Positions 15,674 through 23,939 are shown, counted from the first letter of the stretch. The stretch is DNA of 36,468 bases from Actinomycetota bacterium (GCA_947373075.1 CANBWF010000001.1:1-36468), one strand, 5' to 3'. The notes: generated by a model not told the origin, from the sequence alone. Numbers and translations are program-made.

Positions 15674-17191
15674 GTGGTCGGGATTGTTTTCCGAATCTTA
15701 TTTCTCGGGCTGGTTGATTCCCTAGCCTTCTGGGCGGGTTCGCATCTTTTGGTCTCACGCAATTGGCTTGGCCTGGTCTGGCTATTAGTGGCAACCATCG
15801 CGATTAACTACGTTTACATTTCTAAGCGAGCCAGAGCTTCAAAGTGGTTGTTGCCTGGAACAATTCTGCTTATCGTATTCCAGATTTACCCGATTCTTTT
15901 TACTGCTACTGCAGCTTTCAGTAACTATTCAACAGCGCACTTTGTTTCTCGAAGCGAAGCTATCGATAACTTAGTGCAACAAAATATTCAGCAAGTGCCA
16001 GACAGTCCACAGTATTCAATCGTCCCAATTCACAATGGGGTAACTGTCGCTTTGGTAGTAACCGACCCAACTACAAACAAGGTTTATTTAGGTACCAAAG
16101 AGGCGCTAAAAGAAATTGCAAGTCCCAAGTTTGACGCGAATGGAATTCCGCAAGCTCCGGTGGGGTGGCGAGCATATTCTGAAGCCGAACTTAATACAGA
16201 TACGGTTCTAAACAATCTTTCAACACTCTTAGTACCTATGACTAAGCCAGAGGGCGCCTATCTAATGGTCAGCGACTTCACAACTGCATTCCAATTCGCT
16301 AGTGATGTGATTTATGACGCAAAGAAAGATCAGCTAATCCGACAATCTGATGGCTATGTATTCCCAGAGCGCGAGGGAGCTTTCATCGATTCTGATGGCA
16401 CTTCTCTTGATCCGGGCTGGCGCGTAAATGTTGGCTTTAAGAACTTCAAATCTGTACTAACCGATCCGGTAGTTCGGGGCCCATTCGTTCGCGTTCTAAT
16501 TTGGACTTTCGTTTACGCCGGTTTAACTGTATTAACCACATTTGTATTTGGCTTAACTCTGGCGTTGCTGCTGAACCACCCTGGGGTTAAGGGTCGCAAA
16601 CTATTGCGTTCCACGTTGATCATCCCTTATGCAATGCCTGGCTTCTTGTCTTTACTTATCTGGGCGGGTTTCCTCAATGATGACTTCGGTGTGATCAATA
16701 ATTTATTTAACTCGCACATCCCATGGTTGACTGATCCATTTTGGGCGAAGGTGTCAACAGTTTTGGTCAACCTTTGGCTTGGCTTCCCATACATGTTCTT
16801 GATCTGCACTGGTGCAATCCAGTCGATTCCGGCTGAATTAGCTGAAGCGGCCGAAGTTGATGGAGCTAAGCCACGGCAAATTTTGACGAAAATCAAAATG
16901 CCATTACTTCTTGTCACAGTTTCTCCATTGCTGATTGGATCTTTCGCCTATAACTTCAATAACTTCGGTGGTATTTATTTGTTGACTGGTGGTGGCCCGC
17001 CAGTAGCTGATTCTCAAATCGCTGGTGCGACCGACATTTTGATTTCTTACACATACAAATTGGCGATCGAAGCTGGACATGGAAATGACTATGGATTGGC
17101 TTGCGCCATTTCTATCTTGATCTTCTTCATCGTCGCGGGTGTTTCAACATTGTCGTTCACACGCACTCGCGCACTTGAGAACTTGAGCTAA
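15674..17191 (+). CDS. malF: Maltodextrin ABC transporter permease MalF (module B)
   Basis: Permease subunit, 505 residues, near the 514 of E. coli MalF. Three N-terminal membrane segments (about 1-90: GIVFRILFLGLVDSLAFWAG, a second ending INYVYISK, a third LLPGTILLIVFQIYPI) are followed by a large extracytoplasmic loop (about 95-260, equivalent to MalF P2, which contacts MalE), then the transporter core. The EAA loop is EAAEVDGAKPRQILTKIKMP, with E391 as the first Glu. The start is GTG at 15674 with TTGGAGTGG upstream, the same arrangement as in copy C. malG follows after 11 bases. Compared with copy C it has 8 extra residues near 155-165 of the loop. Confidence 0.93.
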   Translation: MVGIVFRILFLGLVDSLAFWAGSHLLVSRNWLGLVWLLVATIAINYVYISKRARASKWLLPGTILLIVFQIYPILFTATAAFSNYSTAHFVSRSEAIDNLVQQNIQQVPDSPQYSIVPIHNGVTVALVVTDPTTNKVYLGTKEALKEIASPKFDANGIPQAPVGWRAYSEAELNTDTVLNNLSTLLVPMTKPEGAYLMVSDFTTAFQFASDVIYDAKKDQLIRQSDGYVFPEREGAFIDSDGTSLDPGWRVNVGFKNFKSVLTDPVVRGPFVRVLIWTFVYAGLTVLTTFVFGLTLALLLNHPGVKGRKLLRSTLIIPYAMPGFLSLLIWAGFLNDDFGVINNLFNSHIPWLTDPFWAKVSTVLVNLWLGFPYMFLICTGAIQSIPAELAEAAEVDGAKPRQILTKIKMPLLLVTVSPLLIGSFAYNFNNFGGIYLLTGGGPPVADSQIAGATDILISYTYKLAIEAGHGNDYGLACAISILIFFIVAGVSTLSFTRTRALENLS

Positions 17192-17202
17192 GGGGACCAC
17201 TG

Positions 17203-18141
17203 ATGACTACTGATGTAATCGCAAAACCTACTCCAAGTGCACCGCGTAGGGCAGTTAAGAAGCGTAAGCCGTATCGTGGAAAGCTTTGGTGGCGCTATTT
17301 AGCAGCAGCGTTCGCTGTTGCCTTCGCGCTTGCCCCAATTGTTTATGTAGTACTAGCTGCCTGTAACCCAGCTGGAACGTTATCTACCCTAAATTTCTCA
17401 GTTCATGATTTTGGTTTGGATAACTTCCGCTTCCTATTAGGAAAGCATGACCTGAGCGCCGAAGTAACTTACGAAAATTATCCGTACCTACTGTGGTACC
17501 GAAATTCATTGATGGTTTCTTCAATCGCTGCGATTATGCAGGTAACTATTGGAACAGCTTCGGCTTATGCGTTTAGTCGCATCCATTTCAAGGGACGTCG
17601 GTTAAGCCTCGGTGGGCTGTTACTACTTCAGATGTTCCCCCAGATTCTCTCATTTATTGCACTGTTCCTAATCATGCAGAAAATCGGCGCTGTATTCCCA
17701 TTCATGGGCACTGGAACATGGGCGGGCTTAGTGCTTATTTACTTGGGTGGCGCAATGGGTTACAACACCTATTTGCTCAAGGGTTTCTTCGACACGATTC
17801 CACGTGAACTAGATGAAGCAGCAACTGTTGATGGGGCTAGTGCGAATCAGATTTTCTTCAAAATCATTCTTCCGCTTGCCACGCCAATGCTCGCGGTTGT
17901 CATGCTGCTTGCGTTTATCGGCCTAATGAATGACTTCATTCTGGCCAGTATCTTCCTGACTAAGTCGGATCAGATGACATTGGCTGTGGGCTTGCGGTCC
18001 TTTATTTCAGGTCGCTACGAGTCAAGCTGGGGTGTTTTCGCGGCCGGAGCGTTGATGGCGGCCCTACCAGTTGTTATCTTGTTCCAGGTTTTGCAGCGTT
18101 ACATCGTTGAAGGTTTGTCAGCTGGCTCGGTTAAAGGTTAA
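17203..18141 (+). CDS. malG: Maltodextrin ABC transporter permease MalG (module B)
   Basis: Permease partner of MalF, 312 residues. A Lys/Arg-rich N-terminus (about 8-28, ending YRGKLWWRY) precedes six membrane helices. The EAA loop reads ELDEAATVDGASANQIFFKI, followed by ILPL, and the conserved C-terminal tail ends EGLSAGSVKG. The ribosome site AAGGGGACC overlaps the malF stop, indicating coupled translation. pulA begins 61 bases later and probably shares the transcript, which ends at the terminator at 21143. No ATPase gene accompanies the permeases, as is usual where one MsmK/MalK-type ATPase serves several importers. Confidence 0.94.
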   Translation: MTTDVIAKPTPSAPRRAVKKRKPYRGKLWWRYLAAAFAVAFALAPIVYVVLAACNPAGTLSTLNFSVHDFGLDNFRFLLGKHDLSAEVTYENYPYLLWYRNSLMVSSIAAIMQVTIGTASAYAFSRIHFKGRRLSLGGLLLLQMFPQILSFIALFLIMQKIGAVFPFMGTGTWAGLVLIYLGGAMGYNTYLLKGFFDTIPRELDEAATVDGASANQIFFKIILPLATPMLAVVMLLAFIGLMNDFILASIFLTKSDQMTLAVGLRSFISGRYESSWGVFAAGALMAALPVVILFQVLQRYIVEGLSAGSVKG

Positions 18142-18202
18142 TTCGGCCAATTATTACGAAAAATTTATGTTCTAATCAAAGGAAATAGGGAAGAGTACTG
18201 AA

Positions 18203-21127
18203 ATGAAAAAGCACAATAAGAACTGGCGATTTACTCGGGTAGCTACCTTTGCAGCGTTGCTCTTTGCTGCTGTAGGCATGTATGGCTTTGCGCCAGCTTC
18301 CGCAAAAACAAGCAGCACCATAACGATTCACTACAACCGACCTGACGGGGTTTACACAGATTGGAACATGTGGATTTGGTTCCCGGGCTCTTCATCAGCA
18401 GAGCAGGCGACCCACGGTCTAGCTGATAGTCGTAATCTGTTCACTGGTTCGGATTCTTATGGCAGGGTGCTTACGCTAAACCTGACCGACATGGAAACGA
18501 TCAAGAAGATTGGTTTCATCGTTCGTAAAGATGACTGGACAAAAGATATTGGCTCCGACCGATTCATAACTAGTTTTGACGGCTCGGGTAATGCTGAGAT
18601 TTGGATTCGATCAAACATCGAAAAGGTCTACACCGGTGTGCCATGTTTGTGTGCTGAAATCTACAGCGCAACACAAGATGACTACCGCACCATCAATGTG
18701 ACACTTAGTGAGCCATTTAGTGGCGCGACCAATGGAACTGGCGCCCAGGGTTGGACTGTTTCAGGTGGACTTAACGTTGTTTCAGCTGTTGCAACTGGCG
18801 GAAAGAATCCACGAAATACTCGCGCACTGACTTTGACACTTGATGCCGACATGGATTTGAGTGCCCAATACACGATTAATAACACTCGAACTTTTACGGT
18901 GACTAAGAAGGCGGTTGCGAACAATGTCGCAACAATTACTACTTCAACAGATTCAGGCGTAACTGTTGGCGAAACCCTTCGGATCAGTGATGTCGGCTCA
19001 CCATTTAATGGAGTACAAAAAGTAACTGCAGCCACAACCGTTTCGCCATTTACCTTCTCGTTTGCAGTTACCAACGCAAATGTACCTGCAGCCTCTGCAT
19101 CAGGGTCTGTTGAAACTGGTTTTGGTAGTGCTCCAGTTGTGATTGGCAATATCTTCGCATCACAGAAGTTTGCCGATCAATTCACTTACACCGGAAACGA
19201 CTTAGGTAATACCTACACGCAAGCTAAAACAGACTTCCGAGTATGGGCACCAACCGCTTCTGCGGTTTCGCTCCTAACATTTGGAAACTCTTGGGCTGAA
19301 GGTGGCGCACCAGTTGATCCGACCACTCTGCCTGAAGCCACAGTGAAGCCGATGACTCCAAGTGTTAATGGAACATGGACGACTTCACTATCCGGCGACC
19401 AGCATGGAACTATCTATCAGTATCAGGTTTCCGTCGGCGGTGAAGTCCACAACACTATTGATCCGTATGCACGAGCATCTCTGGCTAACGGAACCAAGGG
19501 TGTGGTTGTAGATCTGGCTAAGACCAACCCAACAGTTTGGACCGCTTCCAAACCAGCCTTTACTGGACGGGCAGTTGATGCATCAGTTTATGAAATACAT
19601 GTTCGTGATTTGTCAGTTGATGCTCACAGTGGGATTCCAGCCAATCACAAAGGCAAGTATTTGGCCTTTGCTGACCTAAACACGAAATACTCGAAAAAGG
19701 TTGGCAAGAAGACCCTCACCACCAAGACTGGTCTTAGCGCAATCAAGGAACTTGGCATTACTCACATAGAGTTGCAGCCAATTTATGACTTCACTTCGGT
19801 TGATGAGACTGGAACTGGGAACCCATTCAACTGGGGCTATGACCCACAAAATTACAATATCCCTGAGGGTTCTTACTCCACTAATGCCAATGATCCGATC
19901 TCGCGCATTAAAGAGTTGAAAACTGCAGTTCAAGCAATGCACGCAAATGGATTGCGCGTGAACATGGACGTTGTTTACTCACATGTGGGAAGTGCAACCG
20001 ACTACAGTTATCAGCAGATTGTTCCTGGCTACTTCTACCGCACTGAACCTTCCGGCGCTTTGGCAAACGGAAGTGGTTGCGGCAATGAAATTGCCTCTGA
20101 ACGTCCGATGGCTCGTAAATTTATGGTTGATTCATTCAAGTATTGGGCTACGGAATATCACATGGACGGTTTCCGCCTAGATCAAATGGGGCTTCTTGAC
20201 ATCCCAACGGCGCAGGCTATTCGCACTGCTATAGACACAGTTGATCCGACAATAATCACCTTTGGTGAAGGTTGGAATATCGGAGATGTATTAGCTGCAA
20301 ATAATCGAGCTAATCAGCCGAACTTGGCTCAGATTCCAGGTTTTGGTGTGTTCAACGACCAGATTCGCGATGGCGTAAAGGGATCTACCGGAAACGCTAC
20401 TGGCCCTGGTTGGATCTCCGGCGCAACCTACTTGAACCAAGATGTAATCGCAGGTATCACTGGAAACACCAATTACAGCAATTCGGTTTATCCAAACTTC
20501 ACTACTGTGAACCCTGGTCAGTCAGTTAACTATGTAGAGTCACATGACAACCTGACTCTGTACGACAAGCTGCAGGCAAGTGTTCGCGGAGCTACTCCAG
20601 CGAAGAAGGCTACTTTTGTACAGATGGCTGGTGCAATCACGATTCTTGCCCAAGGCATGCCATTCCAGCAGGCTGGTCAGGAATTCATGCGCAGCAAGGG
20701 TGGTAACGGCAACAGCTACAACGCAACTGACGCAGTGAACTCACTCAAGTGGTCTGAACGTATAACAAATGCGACAACTACTTCCTACTACTCAGGGCTG
20801 TATGCAATTCGTAAAGCGCATCCGGCTTTCCGTATGTGGACTACTGCGCAGGTGAAGAAGAATCTAAAATTCATCAACACTGGTATGGATGACGTGATCG
20901 CATATTCGCTCAATGGAAAAGCTATGGGCGATAGTTGGAAGTCGATCGTTGTTGTGCATAACACCGAGACGATTCCGACTCAGGTAAGTTTGCCATCGAC
21001 TGGAGATTGGAAGATTTATGTTTCCGGTTCTTCCGCAACGGCTAACTCAGCGAAGCCACTCAAGACACTTAAGCGTGCCTACAACGTGACTGTGCCAGCA
21101 CTTACCACGGTGGTTATCGCTAAGTAA
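18203..21127 (+). CDS. pulA: Secreted type I pullulanase (GH13) with PUD/CBM41 and inserted beta module
   Basis: Extracellular debranching enzyme cutting alpha-1,6 bonds, 974 residues. The signal peptide ends APASA (residue 34). Domains: PUD/CBM41 at about 37-145 with intact platform WNMWIW (W54, W57, W59); a pullulanase N-terminal segment at about 150-230; a beta module at about 231-305 (ATITTSTDSGVTVGETLRIS..FNGVQKVTA), which resembles modules common in phage tail and structural proteins; a CBM48-like domain at about 335-440 (DFRVWAPTASAVSLL); the GH13 barrel; and a C-terminal beta domain. The type I signature reads FNWGYDP (F542-P548) where YNWGYDP is usual. Catalytic residues are D660 (DGFRLDQMG), E689 (GEGWN) and D782 (ESHDN). 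Region I reads DVVYSH, with Ser593 where Asn is usual. ATG 18203 has AGGGAAGAG upstream. Confidence 0.92.
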   Translation: MKKHNKNWRFTRVATFAALLFAAVGMYGFAPASAKTSSTITIHYNRPDGVYTDWNMWIWFPGSSSAEQATHGLADSRNLFTGSDSYGRVLTLNLTDMETIKKIGFIVRKDDWTKDIGSDRFITSFDGSGNAEIWIRSNIEKVYTGVPCLCAEIYSATQDDYRTINVTLSEPFSGATNGTGAQGWTVSGGLNVVSAVATGGKNPRNTRALTLTLDADMDLSAQYTINNTRTFTVTKKAVANNVATITTSTDSGVTVGETLRISDVGSPFNGVQKVTAATTVSPFTFSFAVTNANVPAASASGSVETGFGSAPVVIGNIFASQKFADQFTYTGNDLGNTYTQAKTDFRVWAPTASAVSLLTFGNSWAEGGAPVDPTTLPEATVKPMTPSVNGTWTTSLSGDQHGTIYQYQVSVGGEVHNTIDPYARASLANGTKGVVVDLAKTNPTVWTASKPAFTGRAVDASVYEIHVRDLSVDAHSGIPANHKGKYLAFADLNTKYSKKVGKKTLTTKTGLSAIKELGITHIELQPIYDFTSVDETGTGNPFNWGYDPQNYNIPEGSYSTNANDPISRIKELKTAVQAMHANGLRVNMDVVYSHVGSATDYSYQQIVPGYFYRTEPSGALANGSGCGNEIASERPMARKFMVDSFKYWATEYHMDGFRLDQMGLLDIPTAQAIRTAIDTVDPTIITFGEGWNIGDVLAANNRANQPNLAQIPGFGVFNDQIRDGVKGSTGNATGPGWISGATYLNQDVIAGITGNTNYSNSVYPNFTTVNPGQSVNYVESHDNLTLYDKLQASVRGATPAKKATFVQMAGAITILAQGMPFQQAGQEFMRSKGGNGNSYNATDAVNSLKWSERITNATTTSYYSGLYAIRKAHPAFRMWTTAQVKKNLKFINTGMDDVIAYSLNGKAMGDSWKSIVVVHNTETIPTQVSLPSTGDWKIYVSGSSATANSAKPLKTLKRAYNVTVPALTTVVIAK

Positions 21128-21142
21128 CCAGCAAAAAGATTT

Positions 21143-21186
21143 GGGGATGCCAGCGACTGTGCGGTTGCTAGCATCCCCTTCTTTTT
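21143..21186 (+). terminator. Rho-independent terminator after pulA
   Basis: GGGGATGC (21143-21150) and GCATCCCC (21171-21178) form a perfect 8-bp outer stem with further inner pairing, followed directly by TTCTTTTT. It starts 16 bases after the pulA stop. This is the only canonical T-tract terminator seen in the glucan locus and marks the end of module B. Confidence 0.92.
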
Positions 21187-21259
21187 AAGGTTTTATCTAC
21201 AGTTACTGCTTAAGGTGGGGGAGCCACTAAACTTTTCTAGCGCCACCTTGTGGTGACAA

Positions 21260-21331
21260 GCCGCCTTAGCTCAGGGGTAGAGCAACGCACTCGTAATGCG
21301 TAGGTCGTGAGTTCAATTCTCACAGGCGGCC
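21260..21331 (+). tRNA. tRNA-Thr (anticodon CGU)
   Basis: Full cloverleaf: acceptor GCCGCCT/AGGCGGC, D arm AGCTC..GAGC, anticodon stem ACGCA/TGCGT with loop CTCGTAA (anticodon CGT in DNA), variable loop AGGTC, and T arm GTGAG-TTCAATT-CTCAC. The acceptor stem ends at 21330; 21331 would be the discriminator. CCA is not encoded. G1-C72 and C2-G71 agree with threonine identity. The last seven bases are repeated downstream in the structured repeat. Confidence 0.95.
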
Positions 21332-21550
21332 CTGAGAAATGCTTTTGCATTTCGCAGGATCGCACACAGGATTTGGGAGGAGCGAAGCGACGGCTCCCCG
21401 AGGCGGCCCGCAGAATTGCTTTTGCAATTCGGTGGGACGCTCCATGGATTTGGGAGCCGAATGCAGATTCGTGAAGCCAGACGCCTGGCCGCGTTCGGAA
21501 GTAGCCTGCTCAAGTAAGCAGTGTTCGACGGTTCCCCGAGGTGGCTCCCA
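21324..21550 (+). repeat. Tandem structured repeat downstream of tRNA-Thr, beginning with a copy of the tRNA 3' end
   Basis: Two units start with AGGCGGCCC, at 21324 (inside the tRNA 3' end) and 21401, 77 bp apart. Each next carries a perfect hairpin, GAAATGC-TTTT-GCATTTC (21336-21353) or GAATTGC-TTTT-GCAATTC (21413-21430), which differ by a compensated base pair. Each then has GGATTTGGGAG, a variable core, and ACGGYTCCCCGAGGYGGCYC. The core is short in unit 1 (about 10 bases) and about 70 bases in unit 2. Unit 2 folds with an 8-bp closing stem, TGGGAGCC (21451-21458)/GGCTCCCA (21543-21550), and internal hairpins CGAAT/ATTCG, GCCAG/CTGGC and CTGCT/AGCAG. No convincing protein is encoded. It could be a REP-like element, a small RNA or a remnant of integration at the tRNA. 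Confidence 0.65.
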
Positions 21551-21600
21551 CCAGATTTAGCAGTTAAGTCACCGTCTGTGCGAGCAGGAAGTATGACTGT

Positions 21601-21735
21601 TAAATCCATTGGATTTACCTGGGTTGTTCGTTTGTAACTGCGCCGAAAATAACTTTTCCGTTATTCGCATTTCTAATCATTAGATTAAGAAATGCTTGCG
21701 CTTTTCTAAAATAATGTGGTTGGTTCTTTGAACCA
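21601..21735 (+). promoter_or_regulatory. Three palindromes upstream of the MarR-type regulator
   Basis: TAAATCC-ATT-GGATTTA (21601-21617), TCTAAT-C-ATTAGA (21672-21684) and TGGTTC-TTT-GAACCA (21721-21735) are each perfect inverted repeats with odd-length centres. They differ from one another, so at most one or two may be the MarR operator; others may be structural. The remaining sequence from 21736 to the gene holds only the -10 candidate noted separately. Confidence 0.35.
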
Positions 21736-21850
21736 GGGTGGCGATTTAGTAGTTCTCTCAATTAGCATCTTGGCAATATTTTGCTCGCTATAGGATTACT
21801 TGTTGAGTCGAATTTTTAGCATTGCTTTTTCGCATTAACAAATTTCTTGC

Positions 21851-21856
21851 TACACT
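21851..21856 (+). promoter_or_regulatory. -10 element placing the marR start codon at the 5' end of its mRNA
   Basis: TACACT lies 7 bases before the ATG at 21864. No Shine-Dalgarno is present between them, so transcription would start at or very near the ATG, giving a leaderless message, a common arrangement in Actinobacteria. A matching -35 is not obvious. Confidence 0.45.
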
Positions 21857-21863
21857 CAACAAC

Positions 21864-22370
21864 ATGGTTCACTCATTAGACCGACCGCAAGGAGACCCAA
21901 GCAAACCGCGAAATGCTGAGCTTGGCCTCATGCCGAAGTCGTTGCTTTCCTTGTTTGCGGTGCCTACCCTTGCTCGATTGACAAATTTCTTCCCACGGTG
22001 GCTTGACTCCAGAATTGACAGTGATAGTGGTTTCACTGGACCTCGAGTGATGGTGATGTGGTTACTTTCTCGTTGGCACGAACCCACAATGGGTCAGGTG
22101 GCTGAGATGTTGGACCTAACTCCTCGTGCAATTACTCGGCTAACTGATGGTTTAGAGACTGAAGGATACGTTGAACGAATAGAGAATGCAGATGACGGAC
22201 GGGTGTATAACATTTGCCTAACGCCAAAGGGTGAACGGGCAATTAAAGTTATTGAATCGCAGTTAACGCCCGAATTTGTTTCCCTTTTTTCTTGCCTTAC
22301 CGCACAGGAAATTAGAGCATTTATCAAGACTGCTGAAAAGTTAACTGATCACATGAAAGCGCTGCATTAA
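21864..22370 (+). CDS. MarR-family transcriptional regulator
   Basis: Winged-helix DNA-binding protein, 168 residues, within the usual 140-180 range. The core reads PTMGQVAEMLDLTPRAITRL (helix-turn-helix) and then EGYVERIENADDGRVYNICL (the wing with the DDGR turn typical of MarR), with dimerisation helices at both ends. ATG 21864 is chosen because a -10 element lies just upstream (leaderless); a TTG at 21822 would add 14 residues with no ribosome site. It stands alone between the pulA terminator with its tRNA and the SGNH hydrolase, so its target could be itself, the hydrolase or glucan genes. MarR proteins usually respond to small aromatic or oxidant ligands rather than sugars, so a link to glucan use is unproven. 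Confidence 0.88.
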   Translation: MVHSLDRPQGDPSKPRNAELGLMPKSLLSLFAVPTLARLTNFFPRWLDSRIDSDSGFTGPRVMVMWLLSRWHEPTMGQVAEMLDLTPRAITRLTDGLETEGYVERIENADDGRVYNICLTPKGERAIKVIESQLTPEFVSLFSCLTAQEIRAFIKTAEKLTDHMKALH

Positions 22371-22552
22371 GGCACGCTTGTTTTAACTCCTACCTCTTCT
22401 GGGATTGAAGAAGTCGGTATTTAAGTAACTTCACAAGTGTGAACTTACGGCTTTGCATGGAAACCAAATTTGTTGGTGGTATGTTGATGGAAAATTACGC
22501 TTCAATGCTAGATGTCGAAGCCTTGATTTTATCCAGTCTTAGGAGCATGTAA

Positions 22553-23701
22553 ATGAACCCAGAGTTAGCAGTACTTATCAGAGAATCTCTTCATGGTGTG
22601 GCGGAAATCGAGCTTGGTTCGCATGGATTAAAATTTTCGCGCCTGGCAAAAAAATTTGCAGTCTTTCATGACCATGATCAATTGACTGCAAAAGTTGCAG
22701 CTCAAGGCTCCGGATCTCGGATTGCCCTGATGACATCCGCTAGTGAAGTAACTCTGACATATCGGTCGACTCGAGACATGACAAAAGATTTGTCATTCAT
22801 TGGAAAGCCAAGTGTGGTGACCCTTACATGTGGCGAGTACAGCGAATCTATTCACCACGACAATGGAGATATGCGCGTCTGGAACGGGGCTGAGCTTGTA
22901 GAAATTACCGTCGGTGATAATTCGCAGGCTACGTTCAACATCCCTCATCTGCACGAAGCTGGAGAAATAGTCGACCAGCTTATAGAGATATGGCTACCGC
23001 ACAACTGCAACATAGAAATTGTCGACTTGTTTGCAGATGCGCCTCTCAGGCCTGCCGTGATTACAAGCCCTAGGTGGGTTCATTACGGATCCTCAATAAG
23101 TCATTGCGTCGAAGCTGATGAACCAACTGGGGTCTGGCCGGTGGCCGTTGCGCGCGAACTTAATCTTGATTTGTTTAATCTAGGGCTTGCAGGTTCTGCA
23201 AATCTCGAACTATTTGCTGCTCACGCAATTCGTGAACTTCAACCTGCGATTGTGACATTAAAAGTTGGAATAAACACTGTGAATGGCCGCCATTTAACTC
23301 GGCGAACTTTTATTCCGGCTGTTCATTCTTTTTTGGACAACATCAGAGAATATCATCCAAAAATTCCGATAGTCATTGTCTCGCCCATAATCTGTCCTGG
23401 GCATGAAAGTCTCCCTGGACCTACTCGTGTTGATTTGAATGGCAAAGTAATTGGCTCTGAGCCTTGTGACCTTGAATGGGTTGAAGATCTAACTTTGGTT
23501 GAAATTCGCCAAATCTTGTTGCAAGTTATTAATCGCCGCGATGATGACAATCTTTTTTACCTAGATGGATTGGAACTTTTTGGACTTGATGACATTGAGT
23601 TGTTGCCAGACGGGCTTCACCCTAATTCAGAAGGTTACCGAATAATCGGCCAGAGGTTCATACATCTTCTTTCGCCATTAGTTGACTCAATGAACCTGTG
23701 A
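22553..23701 (+). CDS. Two-domain SGNH/GDSL-type hydrolase (esterase)
   Basis: Cytoplasmic-looking esterase or deacetylase, 382 residues, no signal peptide. The N-terminal half (about 1-165) is a beta-sandwich of the kind found in two-domain SGNH enzymes such as SsfX3-like proteins. The C-terminal half has the SGNH blocks: YGSSIS with probable nucleophile S181 (GSS instead of GDS), NLGLAGSANLE as the oxyanion Gly block, KVGINTVN as the Asn block, and PDGLHPN with D353 and H356. The start is ATG 22553 behind AGGAG (22541-22545); a start-stop pair ATGTAA lies between them at 22546. The substrate is unknown; removal of acyl groups from imported sugars would fit the locus but is inference. A weak stem-loop (23750-23772) follows. 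Confidence 0.82.
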   Translation: MNPELAVLIRESLHGVAEIELGSHGLKFSRLAKKFAVFHDHDQLTAKVAAQGSGSRIALMTSASEVTLTYRSTRDMTKDLSFIGKPSVVTLTCGEYSESIHHDNGDMRVWNGAELVEITVGDNSQATFNIPHLHEAGEIVDQLIEIWLPHNCNIEIVDLFADAPLRPAVITSPRWVHYGSSISHCVEADEPTGVWPVAVARELNLDLFNLGLAGSANLELFAAHAIRELQPAIVTLKVGINTVNGRHLTRRTFIPAVHSFLDNIREYHPKIPIVIVSPIICPGHESLPGPTRVDLNGKVIGSEPCDLEWVEDLTLVEIRQILLQVINRRDDDNLFYLDGLELFGLDDIELLPDGLHPNSEGYRIIGQRFIHLLSPLVDSMNL

Positions 23702-23867
23702 GTGAACGCCCTAAAGTCGCTGTATGTCCTACTTTAAGACCGATATAAGCCAGCGCTGTAGTTGGCGCCTGGTCTAGGGCCTGGGCTGTAACACAAGCCC
23801 TGTCGTAACTTGAACAACCACGGAAAGTCAGTATTAATAAGGCTTTTTGCTACCAATATGACAATTG
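23702..23867 (+). other. Non-coding gap after the SGNH hydrolase with a weak stem-loop
   Basis: No coding signal is seen. CCAGCGC (23750-23756) can pair with GCG-C-CTGG (23765-23772) with one bulge, and GGGCT/AGCCC form a small stem further on; neither has a T-tract. One may end the hydrolase transcript. The rest shows nothing recognisable up to the operator array at 23868. Confidence 0.3.
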
Positions 23868-23939
23868 GTTACCACGGTAACGAAACATAATAATTTGTTA
23901 CCGTGGTAACCAATTATAACAATTTGTTACCACGGTAAA
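23868..23939 (+). promoter_or_regulatory. Three tandem palindromic operators with exact 29-bp spacing before module C
   Basis: GTTACCACGGTAAC (23868-23881), GTTACCGTGGTAAC (23897-23910) and GTTACCACGGTAAA (23926-23939) are copies of GTTACC-RY-GGTAAC. Starts are exactly 29 bp apart, not a whole number of helical turns. The flanks are AT-rich (ATAATAATT, ATTATAACAA). The sequence is unrelated to the TGAAACCGCTTACA sites of module B, so a different regulator should control this paralogous module. The regulator class is unknown; LacI, ROK and GntR families all use sites of this size. Confidence 0.82.

Noticed and set aside
21451..21550. Small bacterial SRP RNA, suggested by length and a GGAAG motif
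   Set aside because: The diagnostic CAGG..CCGGAAGG..AGCAG domain IV arrangement is not present.
21451..21553. A further tRNA, since GGGAGCC..GGCTCCC-A-CC looks like an acceptor stem with CCA
   Set aside because: No T-arm with a TTCRA loop and no 7-base anticodon loop can be drawn; the CTGCT/AGCAG hairpin has a 6-base loop.
21313..21609. Open frames of 98 codons (minus) and 73 codons (plus, 21339-21560) after the tRNA
   Set aside because: They run through the structured repeat and the tRNA itself, with no ribosome site or protein-like composition.
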